Positions 41,844 through 51,209 of a DNA stretch of 64,000 nucleotides are shown here, piece after piece. The position numbers were made by a program, and so were the translations under genes. Origin of the DNA: Paenibacillus alba (GTDB lineage Bacteria > Bacillota > Bacilli > Paenibacillales > NBRC-103111); assembly GCF_013204855.1 (NCBI RefSeq), contig NZ_JABMKZ010000005.1, forward strand, positions 62,001 to 126,000, in the 5' to 3' direction. Below the pieces are notes generated by a model. That model ran no database searches, was not told the origin of the DNA, and worked only from the letters and a program-made list of their open reading frames with translations. Numbering within the stretch: the stretch's first letter is position 1; every line of letters starts with the position of its first letter.

Positions 41844-44063
41844 TTGAAAATCGCGAGAAACCTTGTTTATGGAACATTGATGTTAAGCTTAACTTTCCCG
41901 ATCGCAATCCCTTCTGTCAGTGCAACCACAAGCACAACTTATCAGCCAACTTGGACCTCGGTTGATCAGCACACACCGGCACCGGAATGGTTCAAAGACG
42001 CTAAATTCGGTATTTACTATCACTGGGGTGTCTTTAGTGTACCTGCCTATAGCACCGAATGGTATCCGAGAAACATGTACAGAACAGAAAGGTCTGAAAA
42101 CGATCATCATATAAGCGTTTTTGGTGATCCATCCGTTTGGCCTTATCATAATTTCATTAGAGGTGCCAATGATAAAAACGGGAATTTCACCCAATTCGCG
42201 CCGAAGTTGAAATCACAAGGAGGCAATTTTGATCCAAACGAATGGGCACAGCTCTTCGTCGATGCAGGTGCCAAATTCGCCGGACCTGTTGCAGAGCATC
42301 ACGACGGATATTCGATGTGGAACAGCAGTGTAAATGAGTGGAATTCCGTTGGCACCGGTCCCCACCTCGATCTACTTGGACTATTTGCAAGCGCAATCCG
42401 CAGTAAAAATTTAAAATTACTAACCTCTTTGCACCACGCTTACAACTTCAACGGCTTTTATCGATATGCCCCTGCACAAAGCGATCCAAGCTTGCAAAAG
42501 CTATATGGCCAATTATCACGACCGGCCGAGAATCAGCTATGGTTCGACAAATTGAAGGAGGTTATCGACGGTTATCAGCCTGACATTATTTGGCAGGATT
42601 TCATGTTGGATGGCGTGGATGAGGCGCAGCGTCTAAACTTCCTTTCTTACTATTACAATAAAGCGATTGATTGGAATAAGGAAGTCGTTGCCACCTATAA
42701 AGATGGGTTTAACACCAAAGGAGAAATACTCGACTACGAAAGAGGGGGGCCCGGTGAGCTGCAGCCTAATTATTGGCTTACCGATGACAGTGTCTCGAGC
42801 TCAAGCTGGAGCTATACGCAAGGCATGGGTTACTATTCCACGAAGCAAATGATTCATTCGCTCATTGATCGTGTAAGCAAGAATGGCAATTTGCTTCTAA
42901 ACATTGCCCCAATGGCCGACGGCACCATCCCTCAAGGGCAGAAGGATATCTTGCTTGGTATGGGCAGCTGGCTCAAAAATTATGGGGAAGCCATATACGC
43001 GACACGAGCTTGGGCCAGTTATGGAGAGGGCCCAACCAAGATGGGCGGAGGGCAATTCGTAGCCCCACTTGTAGGTGCGGCTCAAGACATTCGTTTCACC
43101 CGGAATAAAAGCAATAATACCCTTTATGCCATTGTAATGGGATGGCCCGGTAATGGCGCGGATTTGAATATATCTACACTCAACTCCGCTCGATTCAATA
43201 CAAGCACCTTAACCAACGTCCAGCTCCTAGGATCAACACCAGGAAGCTATATAAATCTGAATAAAACGCAGGATGCGAATGGACTCAAGGTAACTATGCC
43301 TGCTTCGCAGCCTTCTGCAGATGCTTATGTCATCAAGCTCAGCTTCTCGGGACAGATTCCAACACTTGGTCCTGAAGAGGCAGTCGGTGTTTTTGAAGCT
43401 ATTAACTATAGCGGCAATTCGACGAATCTGGCACTTGGCACGTATACAACGGCTCAATTGCAAGCTGTCGGAATCGGGAACAATAAAATCTCTTCGGTGA
43501 AAGTACCGTCTGGATTTAAAGCAGTTGGCTATGAGAAAGATAATTTCACCGGAATCGCATGGCCGTTCACGGCAAGCAATGCAGATCTGCGGAATACTGG
43601 CAATAATGATAACATTTCATCCATCAAGATTACATTAGATGAAAACGTTTACCTCAAGATTGTTAGCCTTTCAAACGGAATGGCGCTGGATAGTGGGGGC
43701 AGCGTTGCTGTAGGCTCGCCTATCAAACTCCATAACATGAGTCCAAGTGCGAATCTTCAGTGGCATATCATCGATAACGGAAATGGTTACTACAGGATAG
43801 TTAATAGAGCAAATGGTCTGGTTATGGATAGTGGGGGAACGGTTGCGCCGGGTTCAACCATTAAACAATCGAATTGGAACAGCAGCAACACAAATTTAGA
43901 ATGGCAGATTGCTCCAACAACTGGAAAGAATTATAAAATCGTCAATCGCGGCAACGGATTAGTGATAGACAGCGGAGGTAAGGTAAGGCAAGGGGCCGAT
44001 GTCAAAGAATACGCGTGGAATGGAGATTCTAATATGGAATGGCAAATTGTTAAGGTAAACTAG
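41844..44063 (+). CDS. Secreted GH29 alpha-L-fucosidase with crystallin-like and ricin-like domains
   Basis: 739 residues. TTG at 41844 follows AGGAGG by 7 nt. Signal peptide ends near SVSA (about 27). The GH29 barrel is clear: PEWFKDAKFGIYYHWGVFSVPAY, TEWYPRNMY, KFAGPVAEHHDGYSMW, HLDLLG and PDIIWQDFMLDG, whose Asp is the expected nucleophile; then NGNLLLNIAPMADGTIP. From about 510 a beta/gamma-crystallin-like domain (GVFEAINYSGNSTNL...NNDNISSIKI) and from about 605 a ricin-B-like lectin with three repeats (NRANGLVMDSGG type) probably bind glycans. It is driven by operator site D and divergent from the GH95-like gene, which would act on the same polymer. Confidence 0.92.
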   Translation: MKIARNLVYGTLMLSLTFPIAIPSVSATTSTTYQPTWTSVDQHTPAPEWFKDAKFGIYYHWGVFSVPAYSTEWYPRNMYRTERSENDHHISVFGDPSVWPYHNFIRGANDKNGNFTQFAPKLKSQGGNFDPNEWAQLFVDAGAKFAGPVAEHHDGYSMWNSSVNEWNSVGTGPHLDLLGLFASAIRSKNLKLLTSLHHAYNFNGFYRYAPAQSDPSLQKLYGQLSRPAENQLWFDKLKEVIDGYQPDIIWQDFMLDGVDEAQRLNFLSYYYNKAIDWNKEVVATYKDGFNTKGEILDYERGGPGELQPNYWLTDDSVSSSSWSYTQGMGYYSTKQMIHSLIDRVSKNGNLLLNIAPMADGTIPQGQKDILLGMGSWLKNYGEAIYATRAWASYGEGPTKMGGGQFVAPLVGAAQDIRFTRNKSNNTLYAIVMGWPGNGADLNISTLNSARFNTSTLTNVQLLGSTPGSYINLNKTQDANGLKVTMPASQPSADAYVIKLSFSGQIPTLGPEEAVGVFEAINYSGNSTNLALGTYTTAQLQAVGIGNNKISSVKVPSGFKAVGYEKDNFTGIAWPFTASNADLRNTGNNDNISSIKITLDENVYLKIVSLSNGMALDSGGSVAVGSPIKLHNMSPSANLQWHIIDNGNGYYRIVNRANGLVMDSGGTVAPGSTIKQSNWNSSNTNLEWQIAPTTGKNYKIVNRGNGLVIDSGGKVRQGADVKEYAWNGDSNMEWQIVKVN

Positions 44064-44083
44064 GAGGAAGTCCGCGTTTCAGT

Positions 44084-44120
44084 GGCACGGTGCAACTTCA
44101 TTGTTGAACCGTGGCATTCT
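44084..44120 (+). terminator. Hairpin after second GH29 gene
   Basis: GGCACGGTGCAAC / GTTGAACCGTGGC (two mismatches) around TTCATT; the same loop and inner stem as 30624-30655. Confidence 0.65.
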
Positions 44121-44256
44121 TTGTTTGTTGGAAGTAAGTGGAATTATTGTCGAAGAATTAAATTAGTTGGTAAAGCTACATCAGGAACAGACGGGATGTA
44201 AATTAATAGAAGAAGCATTCATTATAGTTGATTGCTTAATTAAATGTAGATTCTAA

Positions 44257-44301
44257 AAAAGGAACACGAACCCAATTCGGGCTATCGTGTTCCTTTTGTT
44301 T
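44257..44301. terminator. Bidirectional intrinsic terminator
   Basis: AAAAGGAACACGA / TCGTGTTCCTTTT with A- and T-rich flanks. Confidence 0.85.
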
Positions 44302-44415
44302 TTAGGAAAAGAATGCACACGGAGTATCCTAATCCAAAATAGGATATTCGCGGATAGTCTCACCAATTATGAAAATGACCAAATCTTTATTTTCGGGAAG
44401 GAAGTTGATTTATTC

Positions 44416-44444
44416 TTGTTAAAGTGAACAAATAAATTTACAAT
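44416..44444 (+). promoter_or_regulatory. Sigma-A promoter of second YesNM locus
   Basis: -35 TTGTTA (44416-44421), 17-nt spacer, -10 TACAAT (44439-44444), about 70 nt before the regulator ATG. No copy of the 22-nt direct-repeat operator is present. Confidence 0.72.
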
Positions 44445-44513
44445 GTGACAGAGATTGATACATCATTCAAACTAAAAGTGGGAACCTATGTATGATCCGT
44501 AAAGGAGTTAGTC

Positions 44514-46058
44514 ATGGAGACGTATTGCAAGGTATTAATTGTTGATGATGAGATGCTGGTGCGTCAAGGAATCAGACATCTTCTCGATTGGGAAAGCGAA
44601 GGCTTCCACATTGTTGGCGAGGCTTCTAACGGTAAGGATGCGCTTGAGATGGTTAAATCATTCCAACCTAACTTGATTCTGACGGATATTGTTATGCCGG
44701 TTATGAGTGGGGAGGAATTGGTAAGAGTTGTGAAGGGACTATATCCGGAAATTGAAATTGTGGTTCTCAGCAGCTACGGTGAATTTGAGTATGTGCGCTC
44801 TACGTTTCAGCACGGTGTAGCCGATTATTTATTAAAGCCTAAATTAGATGCGAATTCGCTGCTAGCCGTTTTAAAAAAGACCGTACAGGGAATGCCAGCC
44901 TTCCGACATATGGACTTTACGAATGAAAAAGGACAGTCCGTCGACTATGTGTTGGACAGGCTGATTTCGGGTTATGCCATGGAGCTTGAGGGTGCGGAGA
45001 TCAACACGCATTTGCCATATCCTTATTTCGTTTTATTAGTTGTAGATCTGCAAGATAGCACATCCTCGATGAAAAGAAATGAGGAATGGATCGAGGCATT
45101 CCTAAAAGGTATGGTTCAGGATGTTAAGCAGCCTGTTGTCGTTCACCGTCTATCACATCAAGATAGCCACATCCGTTTTTTGCTGAATACAGCGGATGCT
45201 GGCAGAATGGATGCCATCCATTTGGCTGAGCAATTGGTGGAATCTGGTGTGAGAGCGGGCTTATCCTTCTATGCAGCACTTAGCAAAAATTTCACGCAAA
45301 TCGAAGAGCTTCATGACGTTTATACGCATGATATTCTCAAAGTGTTGGATCACCGGTTCTTTTTATCGGATCAACAACTGTTCTTTGCTGATGAATTGGT
45401 GGAAGTGGTAGGGAGTGGTGATTCGTTTGATTCGGAGGCGTTTACCGCGGAGCTGAATCATCAAGAATTTCATTTAGCTTTTCAACGGCTCAGCCGATAT
45501 GTCGACTCCATGCCTGATAGGCTTGATACGGATATGTTTGAGTTTAAATCTTTTTTAGGACACAGCCTATTCAATATTATTGTCACGCTGCTGCATTTTC
45601 ACTTTGAGGCTCGCACGCTGGATGAAGCGAAGTATGAGTATTTTCGTGCCATTCATGAGGCCAAACATATTGGGGAAGTGCGCTCTCTTTTAGCCAAGTT
45701 TCTGAATGAGGCAACTGACTGTGTAACAGGAAACAAAACAAATTCTCCGGGCATACAAAAGATTTTGACGTATTTGGATGAGCATTTTGCTGAACCGCTT
45801 ACGCTGACTGAAGTAGCCAGACAGTTTCATTTCAACCCTTCGTATCTGTCCAATTATTTTACCATTCATAATAAGGAAGGTTTTAATGAGTATTTGAATC
45901 GTATTCGGATTGAACATGCTTGTGAATTATTAAGGGATAGCGCGCAATTTACGATTTCAGAAATTAGCTCTCTTGTTGGATATTCCGATCATAGTTACTT
46001 CACGAAAGTGTTTCGTAAACTGATGGGGACTTCACCTAGCCATTATCGAAAAAAATAA
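44514..46058 (+). CDS. YesN-type response regulator, AraC DNA-binding
   Basis: 514 residues. Receiver: VLIVDDEMLVRQG, Asp58 in LILTDIVMPVMSG, Lys in ADYLLKPKLDANS. The middle region is about 280 residues. The AraC domain has LTLTEVARQFHFNPSYLSNYF, ISEISSLVGYSDHSYFTKVFRK and the end SPSHYRKK. AAAGGAG lies upstream of ATG. The regulator comes before the kinase, unlike the 17.8-20.7 kb pair. It should activate the binding-protein operon downstream. Confidence 0.93.
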   Translation: METYCKVLIVDDEMLVRQGIRHLLDWESEGFHIVGEASNGKDALEMVKSFQPNLILTDIVMPVMSGEELVRVVKGLYPEIEIVVLSSYGEFEYVRSTFQHGVADYLLKPKLDANSLLAVLKKTVQGMPAFRHMDFTNEKGQSVDYVLDRLISGYAMELEGAEINTHLPYPYFVLLVVDLQDSTSSMKRNEEWIEAFLKGMVQDVKQPVVVHRLSHQDSHIRFLLNTADAGRMDAIHLAEQLVESGVRAGLSFYAALSKNFTQIEELHDVYTHDILKVLDHRFFLSDQQLFFADELVEVVGSGDSFDSEAFTAELNHQEFHLAFQRLSRYVDSMPDRLDTDMFEFKSFLGHSLFNIIVTLLHFHFEARTLDEAKYEYFRAIHEAKHIGEVRSLLAKFLNEATDCVTGNKTNSPGIQKILTYLDEHFAEPLTLTEVARQFHFNPSYLSNYFTIHNKEGFNEYLNRIRIEHACELLRDSAQFTISEISSLVGYSDHSYFTKVFRKLMGTSPSHYRKK

Positions 46059-46078
46059 AGATGAAAGGAATCAAGCAT

Positions 46079-47857
46079 ATGAGGGTATGGCTAAGAAGGA
46101 TCTCTGATCAAAGTTTGTTTAGTAAATTGTTTCTAGTTATGGTTCTTAGCATAATTACGGTTACGGTGGCCACTTCCTGGGTTACTGTGCAAATGTCGGA
46201 GGAGCTTTTTGTTAAGACATTCAGTATCACGAATTCCAAAATCATTGAGCAAATTAAAAGCGGTCTTGAATCCATTCATTATTCTAATGTAAATATTATC
46301 ATTAACACCTCGCAAAGTGGGGCGATTAAGCGTTTTTTGACCGAAGGAGATGTCGATTCGGAAACCAACTCCGTAGTGACATTTGACATGAGCGAGCAGA
46401 TGAAGCGAATCCAGGCGGGTATTGGAGCTAAGAGCATTGGGATGATCATTTCGGGTATAAATGGAAATAATTACACGAGATACAATACCTACTGGTCTGG
46501 TACTTCGGCGGATTTACAACGCAATTCGATTACACAGGAATCGCGGAACCAGCCGGGACGCTTGTTGTATAGCTATTTGGGCGAAGGAAAGCCAGGTTCT
46601 GGAGATCAAGGACTAGTTGCCGCCAAAACTCTGACTGATCCTGTTAGTAAAGAGTGGTATGGGACGCTTTATATCATCATGAAAGAAAGCGTTTTAAGAT
46701 CGATTTACGCAAGTTTTACAAGTGATGGGAATGACGTGATGATCTTGGATCGTCAGGGTCTAATCGTTTCCAGCAATCGAGCCGAGTTGATCGGGACAAC
46801 ATCGAAAGAGCTTTTAGATAGTGCTCAGAAGATTCGGCAGCATGCTCTGGTAAAGGATGAAATGAAGATGTCCGATAAGGATGTCATTGTATTGGCTGAT
46901 GATTTGGCTTTGTACGATTTTTACATTATGAATGTCATTGATAAGAAGGTGACACTCGGTCAAATGCTCAACAGGAAATCGATTTTCTTCCTTGTTGCGG
47001 GAATCGTGGCTATTGCTGTGCTCGTTGTGTATGTGATCACGCGGAGATTGATGCTCTCGTTAAGAAGGCTTGTTAAGCAAATGTCTACGGTAACGAAAAC
47101 GAATTTTAACAATTATATGGCGGTTACAGGCACCTATGAGACTAGAGAGCTTAGTCGCTCCTTCAATTTTATGCTCGACGAGTTGAACGACTATATCTCC
47201 CAGCTTGTTGATACTCAGAAGGAGCAGCGCAAGGCAGAATTAGCCGCGCTGCAGCAGCAGATTAACCCGCATTTTCTATATAATACGCTGGCTTCCGTTA
47301 ACATTCTCGTTCAGCGAGGGAGCCAAGAGACCGCCACGCAAACGATTCATGCACTCATTTCTCTCCTGCAGAATACCATCAGCAATGTCAAAGAAACGAT
47401 TCCCGTTGTGCAAGAGATGGTGAATTTAAAGCATTATGTGTTCATTAATCAGATTCGTTATGGTCAAGGGATTAAAGTCGATTACTTTGTTTCACCGGAC
47501 TGCATGGCTGCGCAAGTACCTAAGTTGATGCTGCAACCTTTCATCGAGAATGCTTTTTTTCATGCTTTTAATAAGAAAGGCACTGGATATATTTACGTTA
47601 TCATCACAAAAGAAAAAGATACGCTGCTTTGTGAAGTGGTTGACAATGGGGATGGCATGGAACTTACGAACGAAGCGGATGAGATACCGAATCCCACAAG
47701 TGCGAGGCAATTGTTCACAGGGATTGGTATTCGCAATGTGAATGATCGTCTGGTTCTTTTGTACGGAGAACAGTATGGGGTAACCATAACTAGCACCTTA
47801 GGGCAAGGGACGAAAATATCGATATGCCTTCCATGGCGCACAGAACAGTACACGTAG
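46079..47857 (+). CDS. YesM-type sensor histidine kinase
   Basis: 592 residues, starting at ATG 46079, which has AAAGGA 9 nt upstream; ATG 46061 has no site. Helix 1 (FLVMVLSIITVTVATSWVTV), an extracellular sensor of about 260 residues, helix 2 (IFFLVAGIVAIAVLVVYVI), HAMP, then QQQINPHFLYNTLAS (His398), MLQPFIENAFFHAF, DNGDGMEL and GIGIRNVNDRLVLLYG. Complete and presumably active. It partners the regulator 20 nt upstream and senses the substrate of the following importer. Confidence 0.93.
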   Translation: MRVWLRRISDQSLFSKLFLVMVLSIITVTVATSWVTVQMSEELFVKTFSITNSKIIEQIKSGLESIHYSNVNIIINTSQSGAIKRFLTEGDVDSETNSVVTFDMSEQMKRIQAGIGAKSIGMIISGINGNNYTRYNTYWSGTSADLQRNSITQESRNQPGRLLYSYLGEGKPGSGDQGLVAAKTLTDPVSKEWYGTLYIIMKESVLRSIYASFTSDGNDVMILDRQGLIVSSNRAELIGTTSKELLDSAQKIRQHALVKDEMKMSDKDVIVLADDLALYDFYIMNVIDKKVTLGQMLNRKSIFFLVAGIVAIAVLVVYVITRRLMLSLRRLVKQMSTVTKTNFNNYMAVTGTYETRELSRSFNFMLDELNDYISQLVDTQKEQRKAELAALQQQINPHFLYNTLASVNILVQRGSQETATQTIHALISLLQNTISNVKETIPVVQEMVNLKHYVFINQIRYGQGIKVDYFVSPDCMAAQVPKLMLQPFIENAFFHAFNKKGTGYIYVIITKEKDTLLCEVVDNGDGMELTNEADEIPNPTSARQLFTGIGIRNVNDRLVLLYGEQYGVTITSTLGQGTKISICLPWRTEQYT

Positions 47858-47999
47858 GAGAATAAAAATCTAAAAATAATGCAAAATATAAAAATATTAC
47901 AAGTGGCAGGTGGAGGAGGGAATATCAGATACAATAAAAACGCTAATTTCAGTAAATTTCGTTCTAACAAGACGATTTGCCCAAATGATATTATCTATA

Positions 48000-48013
48000 A
48001 GTAAGCACTTACA
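48000..48013. promoter_or_regulatory. cre-like site before lipoprotein gene
   Basis: AGTAAGCACTTACA: GTAAG/CTTAC dyad; it fits the cre consensus except for the first base and a CA in place of the central CG. It is 25 nt before the ATG, so it would lie at or after the transcription start. Confidence 0.5.
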
Positions 48014-48038
48014 AATACAAATCATCAAGGGGGACCAC

Positions 48039-49346
48039 ATGAAGAAGACAATTTCAACGGTTTTACTTGCAAGTTTTTTGCTTTTGACGGCATGTTCAAG
48101 TAATTCGTCTGACACATCATCAACGACCACTCCTAGCGGCGGTGCGAAGAGCACGAGTAAGGAAATTACAGTTTGGGCATGGGATAAGAACTTTAATATT
48201 GCAGCAATGAACCTAGCCAAAGATGCCTATGCCAAGGATCATCCTGATGTGAAAATCAATGTTGTTGAATATGCGCAAGATGACATTATTCAAAAGATGA
48301 ATACGGGTTTGAACTCCGGTTCAAAGTCAGGTCTGCCGAATGTGGTATTGATTGAAGATTACCGTGCACAAGGCTTTTTGAAAACATATCCAGATGCATT
48401 TGCAGATATGTCCGCATCCATTAAGGCTTCGGATTTCGCTGAATACAAGTTGGGTCCAACAAGTTTGAACGGCAAACAATACGGTGTACCATTTGATTCC
48501 GGCGTAACAGGACTATATGTGCGCAGAGATTATTTGGAACAAGCAGGATATAAGGTCGATGATCTGAAAAATATAGACTGGCAGAAATTCATTGAAGTCG
48601 GTAAAGCTGTTAAAGCAAAAACAGGTAAAGATTTGCTGACGCAGGATCCCAATGATCTTGGTTTAATTCGTATGATGATTCAATCCGCTGGCGCTTGGTA
48701 TCTGAAAAGTGATGGCACCACGCCGGACCTCAAAGACAACCCAGTATTGAAAGAAGCTTTCGAGACATACAAAGAAATCATGAACGCGAATATTGTGAAA
48801 ATTAACTCGGATTGGAACTCCTTCCTTGCTGGTTTCAACAGCGGTGCTGTCGCTTCAGTTCCAACAGGTAACTGGATTACGCCTTCCATTAAATCACAAG
48901 CGGATCAATCCGGTAAATGGGCAGTTGTTCCTTTTCCTAAGTTGAAAAATACAGCTAGTTCTGTGAACGCGTCAAACCTTGGGGGAAGCTCCTGGTATGT
49001 ATTGAACAGTGATGGTAAAGATACGGCTGCTGATTTCCTTGCAAAAACGCTTGGTTCTGATGTGAATTTGTATCAAAAATTAGTTACAGACGTAGGGGTT
49101 GTTGGTACTTATAAACCTGCTGCGCAAGGTGAAGCCTATACGAAAGCCGACGATTTCTTCGGAGGTCAAAAGGTGATTTCTGATTTCGCAACATGGACGG
49201 CTCAAATTCCAAAAGTCAACTATGGTCTGCATACGTATGCGATTGAAGATATTCTCAAAGTTGAGATGCAAAACTACCTGAAGGGCAAAGACATCGCCAA
49301 AGTATTCAGTGATGCCCAATCCCAAGCAGAATCCCAACTTAAATAA
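48039..49346 (+). CDS. ABC sugar importer, solute-binding lipoprotein
   Basis: 435 residues. ATG at 48039 follows AAGGGGG by 5-6 nt. Signal with lipobox LLTAC (Cys19), then a Ser/Thr-rich linker. The body has the CUT1 binding-protein features SKSGLPNVVLIEDYRAQG, PFDSGVTGLYVRRDYLEQAGY and GNWITPSIKSQADQSGKW. It lies between the YesNM pair and two permeases and should deliver the substrate of the LacZ-type enzyme at the end of the operon. Confidence 0.93.
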   Translation: MKKTISTVLLASFLLLTACSSNSSDTSSTTTPSGGAKSTSKEITVWAWDKNFNIAAMNLAKDAYAKDHPDVKINVVEYAQDDIIQKMNTGLNSGSKSGLPNVVLIEDYRAQGFLKTYPDAFADMSASIKASDFAEYKLGPTSLNGKQYGVPFDSGVTGLYVRRDYLEQAGYKVDDLKNIDWQKFIEVGKAVKAKTGKDLLTQDPNDLGLIRMMIQSAGAWYLKSDGTTPDLKDNPVLKEAFETYKEIMNANIVKINSDWNSFLAGFNSGAVASVPTGNWITPSIKSQADQSGKWAVVPFPKLKNTASSVNASNLGGSSWYVLNSDGKDTAADFLAKTLGSDVNLYQKLVTDVGVVGTYKPAAQGEAYTKADDFFGGQKVISDFATWTAQIPKVNYGLHTYAIEDILKVEMQNYLKGKDIAKVFSDAQSQAESQLK

Positions 49347-49457
49347 GTTTCTCTTCCCATTAACTTTATGAACGCTGACCTCTGAATTGCGAAATATGCA
49401 AAGAAGGGGACAGCGTTTCAATTTTTAATCGCGATGAATAGGAAGGATTTGGATCTA

Positions 49458-50336
49458 ATGAACTACTCGATACGTAGCCGTGCAAAGCTTACGGGATGGC
49501 TGTTTATCGCTATTGCCGTATTAATGATATGTTTGTTTTACTTTTATCCTATGATTCAGGCATTGCTGCTTTCCTTTAAAACAGGTGCGGGTGCTAATCT
49601 ACATTTCAACGGGATCAGCAACTATAAGCGGCTCTTTAGCGATAAGACATTCATCACTGCTGTTAAGAATACGTTTATCTATTTGATTATCCAGGTGCCG
49701 GTCATGATCATTCTGTCCATGATGATTTCCGTCTTGTTGAATGACAGCAAGCTTCGTTTCAAAGGTTTTTTCCGTACAGCTATTTTCTTGCCTTGTGTGA
49801 CTTCACTTGTTGCCTACTCCGTTGTTTTCAAATACTTGTTTGGCAACGATGGTTTGATTAATATGGCTTTAATTAAGATTCACTTGATTGGACAGCCCAT
49901 TGCATGGATTTCCGATCCTTTCTGGGCGAAAATTACGATTATCCTTGCCATTACATGGCGCTGGACAGGATATAATATGATTTTTTTCCTTTCCGCATTG
50001 CAAAACATTGATAGCTCTATTTATGAAGCAGCACGTATTGATGGGGCCTCTCCGATTAAACAGTTTTTCTTTATTACGTTTCCAATGCTTAAGCCAATTG
50101 TTCTCTTCACGTCCATTACCTCGACGATTGGTACGTTGCAATTGTTCGATGAGATTATGAATATTACGAAGGGTGGCCCAGGTAATGCTACCCTCTCCAT
50201 ATCGCAGTACATCTACAATCTTTCCTTTAAATACACACCTGATTTTGGCTATGCGGCAACTGTTTCCTATTCGGTTGTAGTCATGATTATTGTGTTATCT
50301 GTCCTTCAAATCAAATTGGCAGGTGATAAAAAATGA
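49458..50336 (+). CDS. ABC sugar importer permease (MalF/UgpA-like)
   Basis: 292 residues, six helices. ATG at 49458 with GGAAGGA about 11 nt upstream is preferred to ATG 49434, which has no site. EAA loop: YEAARIDGASPIKQFFFITFPML, then ITKGGPGNATLSISQYIY. Its stop overlaps the next start (ATGA). Confidence 0.92.
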   Translation: MNYSIRSRAKLTGWLFIAIAVLMICLFYFYPMIQALLLSFKTGAGANLHFNGISNYKRLFSDKTFITAVKNTFIYLIIQVPVMIILSMMISVLLNDSKLRFKGFFRTAIFLPCVTSLVAYSVVFKYLFGNDGLINMALIKIHLIGQPIAWISDPFWAKITIILAITWRWTGYNMIFFLSALQNIDSSIYEAARIDGASPIKQFFFITFPMLKPIVLFTSITSTIGTLQLFDEIMNITKGGPGNATLSISQYIYNLSFKYTPDFGYAATVSYSVVVMIIVLSVLQIKLAGDKK

Positions 50337-51157
50337 TAGCTTTAAGACGTACAATCATCTATCTCTTCCTTGCTGCAGTGGCGGTAATATCCATTTTTCC
50401 ATTTCTGTGGATGGTCATTAGTTCCACGAATCTGTCTGTGGACGTTACGCAGGGCCGAATGTTGCCAGGATCGCATTTCATGGACAACTTTCATAAATTA
50501 ACAGACTCCATTAATCTCGTTCCCGCACTTTGGAATTCATTGAGGATCTCGTTAGCTACAACCATTTTGGCTTTATTGGTTGCTTCGCTGGCTGGCTATG
50601 CTTTTGAAATCTATCAGAGCAAAGCCAAAGATATCGTGTTTAATTTACTGCTTGTCTCCATGATGATTCCGTTCGCGGCGTTGATGGTTCCGCTTTACCA
50701 GATGTTTTCCAGCATATCGCGTACGGTTCCATTTATCGGGATCAACACGATGAACGCGGTCGTCCTTCCGACATTTACGACAGCGTTTCTCATTTTCTTC
50801 TTCCGTCAAAGCACGAAAATGTTTGCGAAGGAGCTTCTGGAAGCTGGGCGAATTGATGGACTGACGGAATTAGGATTGTTTTTCCGTATATATATGCCGA
50901 CTATGAAAACAACGTATTCAGCTGCCGCTATCATTACTTTTATGTCTAGCTGGAACAATTACTTGTGGCCGCTTATTGTCTTGCAAACACCGGAGAAACG
51001 AACAATTCCTTTGTTGATTTCCAATTTGGGTTCGAGTTATTCCCCGGATTTTGGGGTGATCATGACGGCGATTGTCATCTCAACACTGCCGACAGCACTC
51101 GTATTTTTCTTGATGCAAAAACAATTCGTTGCGGGTATGGTAGGATCTGTAAAATAG
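50333..51157 (+). CDS. ABC sugar importer permease (MalG/UgpE-like)
   Basis: 274 residues, six helices. N-terminal FPFLWMVISSTNLSVDV, EAA loop LLEAGRIDGLTELGLFFRIYMPTM, then FMSSWNNYLWPLIVL. The 4-nt overlap with the first permease indicates coupling. The beta-galactosidase gene starts 52 nt downstream behind its own GGGAGG. Confidence 0.92.
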   Translation: MIALRRTIIYLFLAAVAVISIFPFLWMVISSTNLSVDVTQGRMLPGSHFMDNFHKLTDSINLVPALWNSLRISLATTILALLVASLAGYAFEIYQSKAKDIVFNLLLVSMMIPFAALMVPLYQMFSSISRTVPFIGINTMNAVVLPTFTTAFLIFFFRQSTKMFAKELLEAGRIDGLTELGLFFRIYMPTMKTTYSAAAIITFMSSWNNYLWPLIVLQTPEKRTIPLLISNLGSSYSPDFGVIMTAIVISTLPTALVFFLMQKQFVAGMVGSVK

Positions 51158-51209
51158 TGTATCATTCGAAGGCCCTTTTTGGGTCTTATTTTTCGGGAGG
51201 CATAGATCA

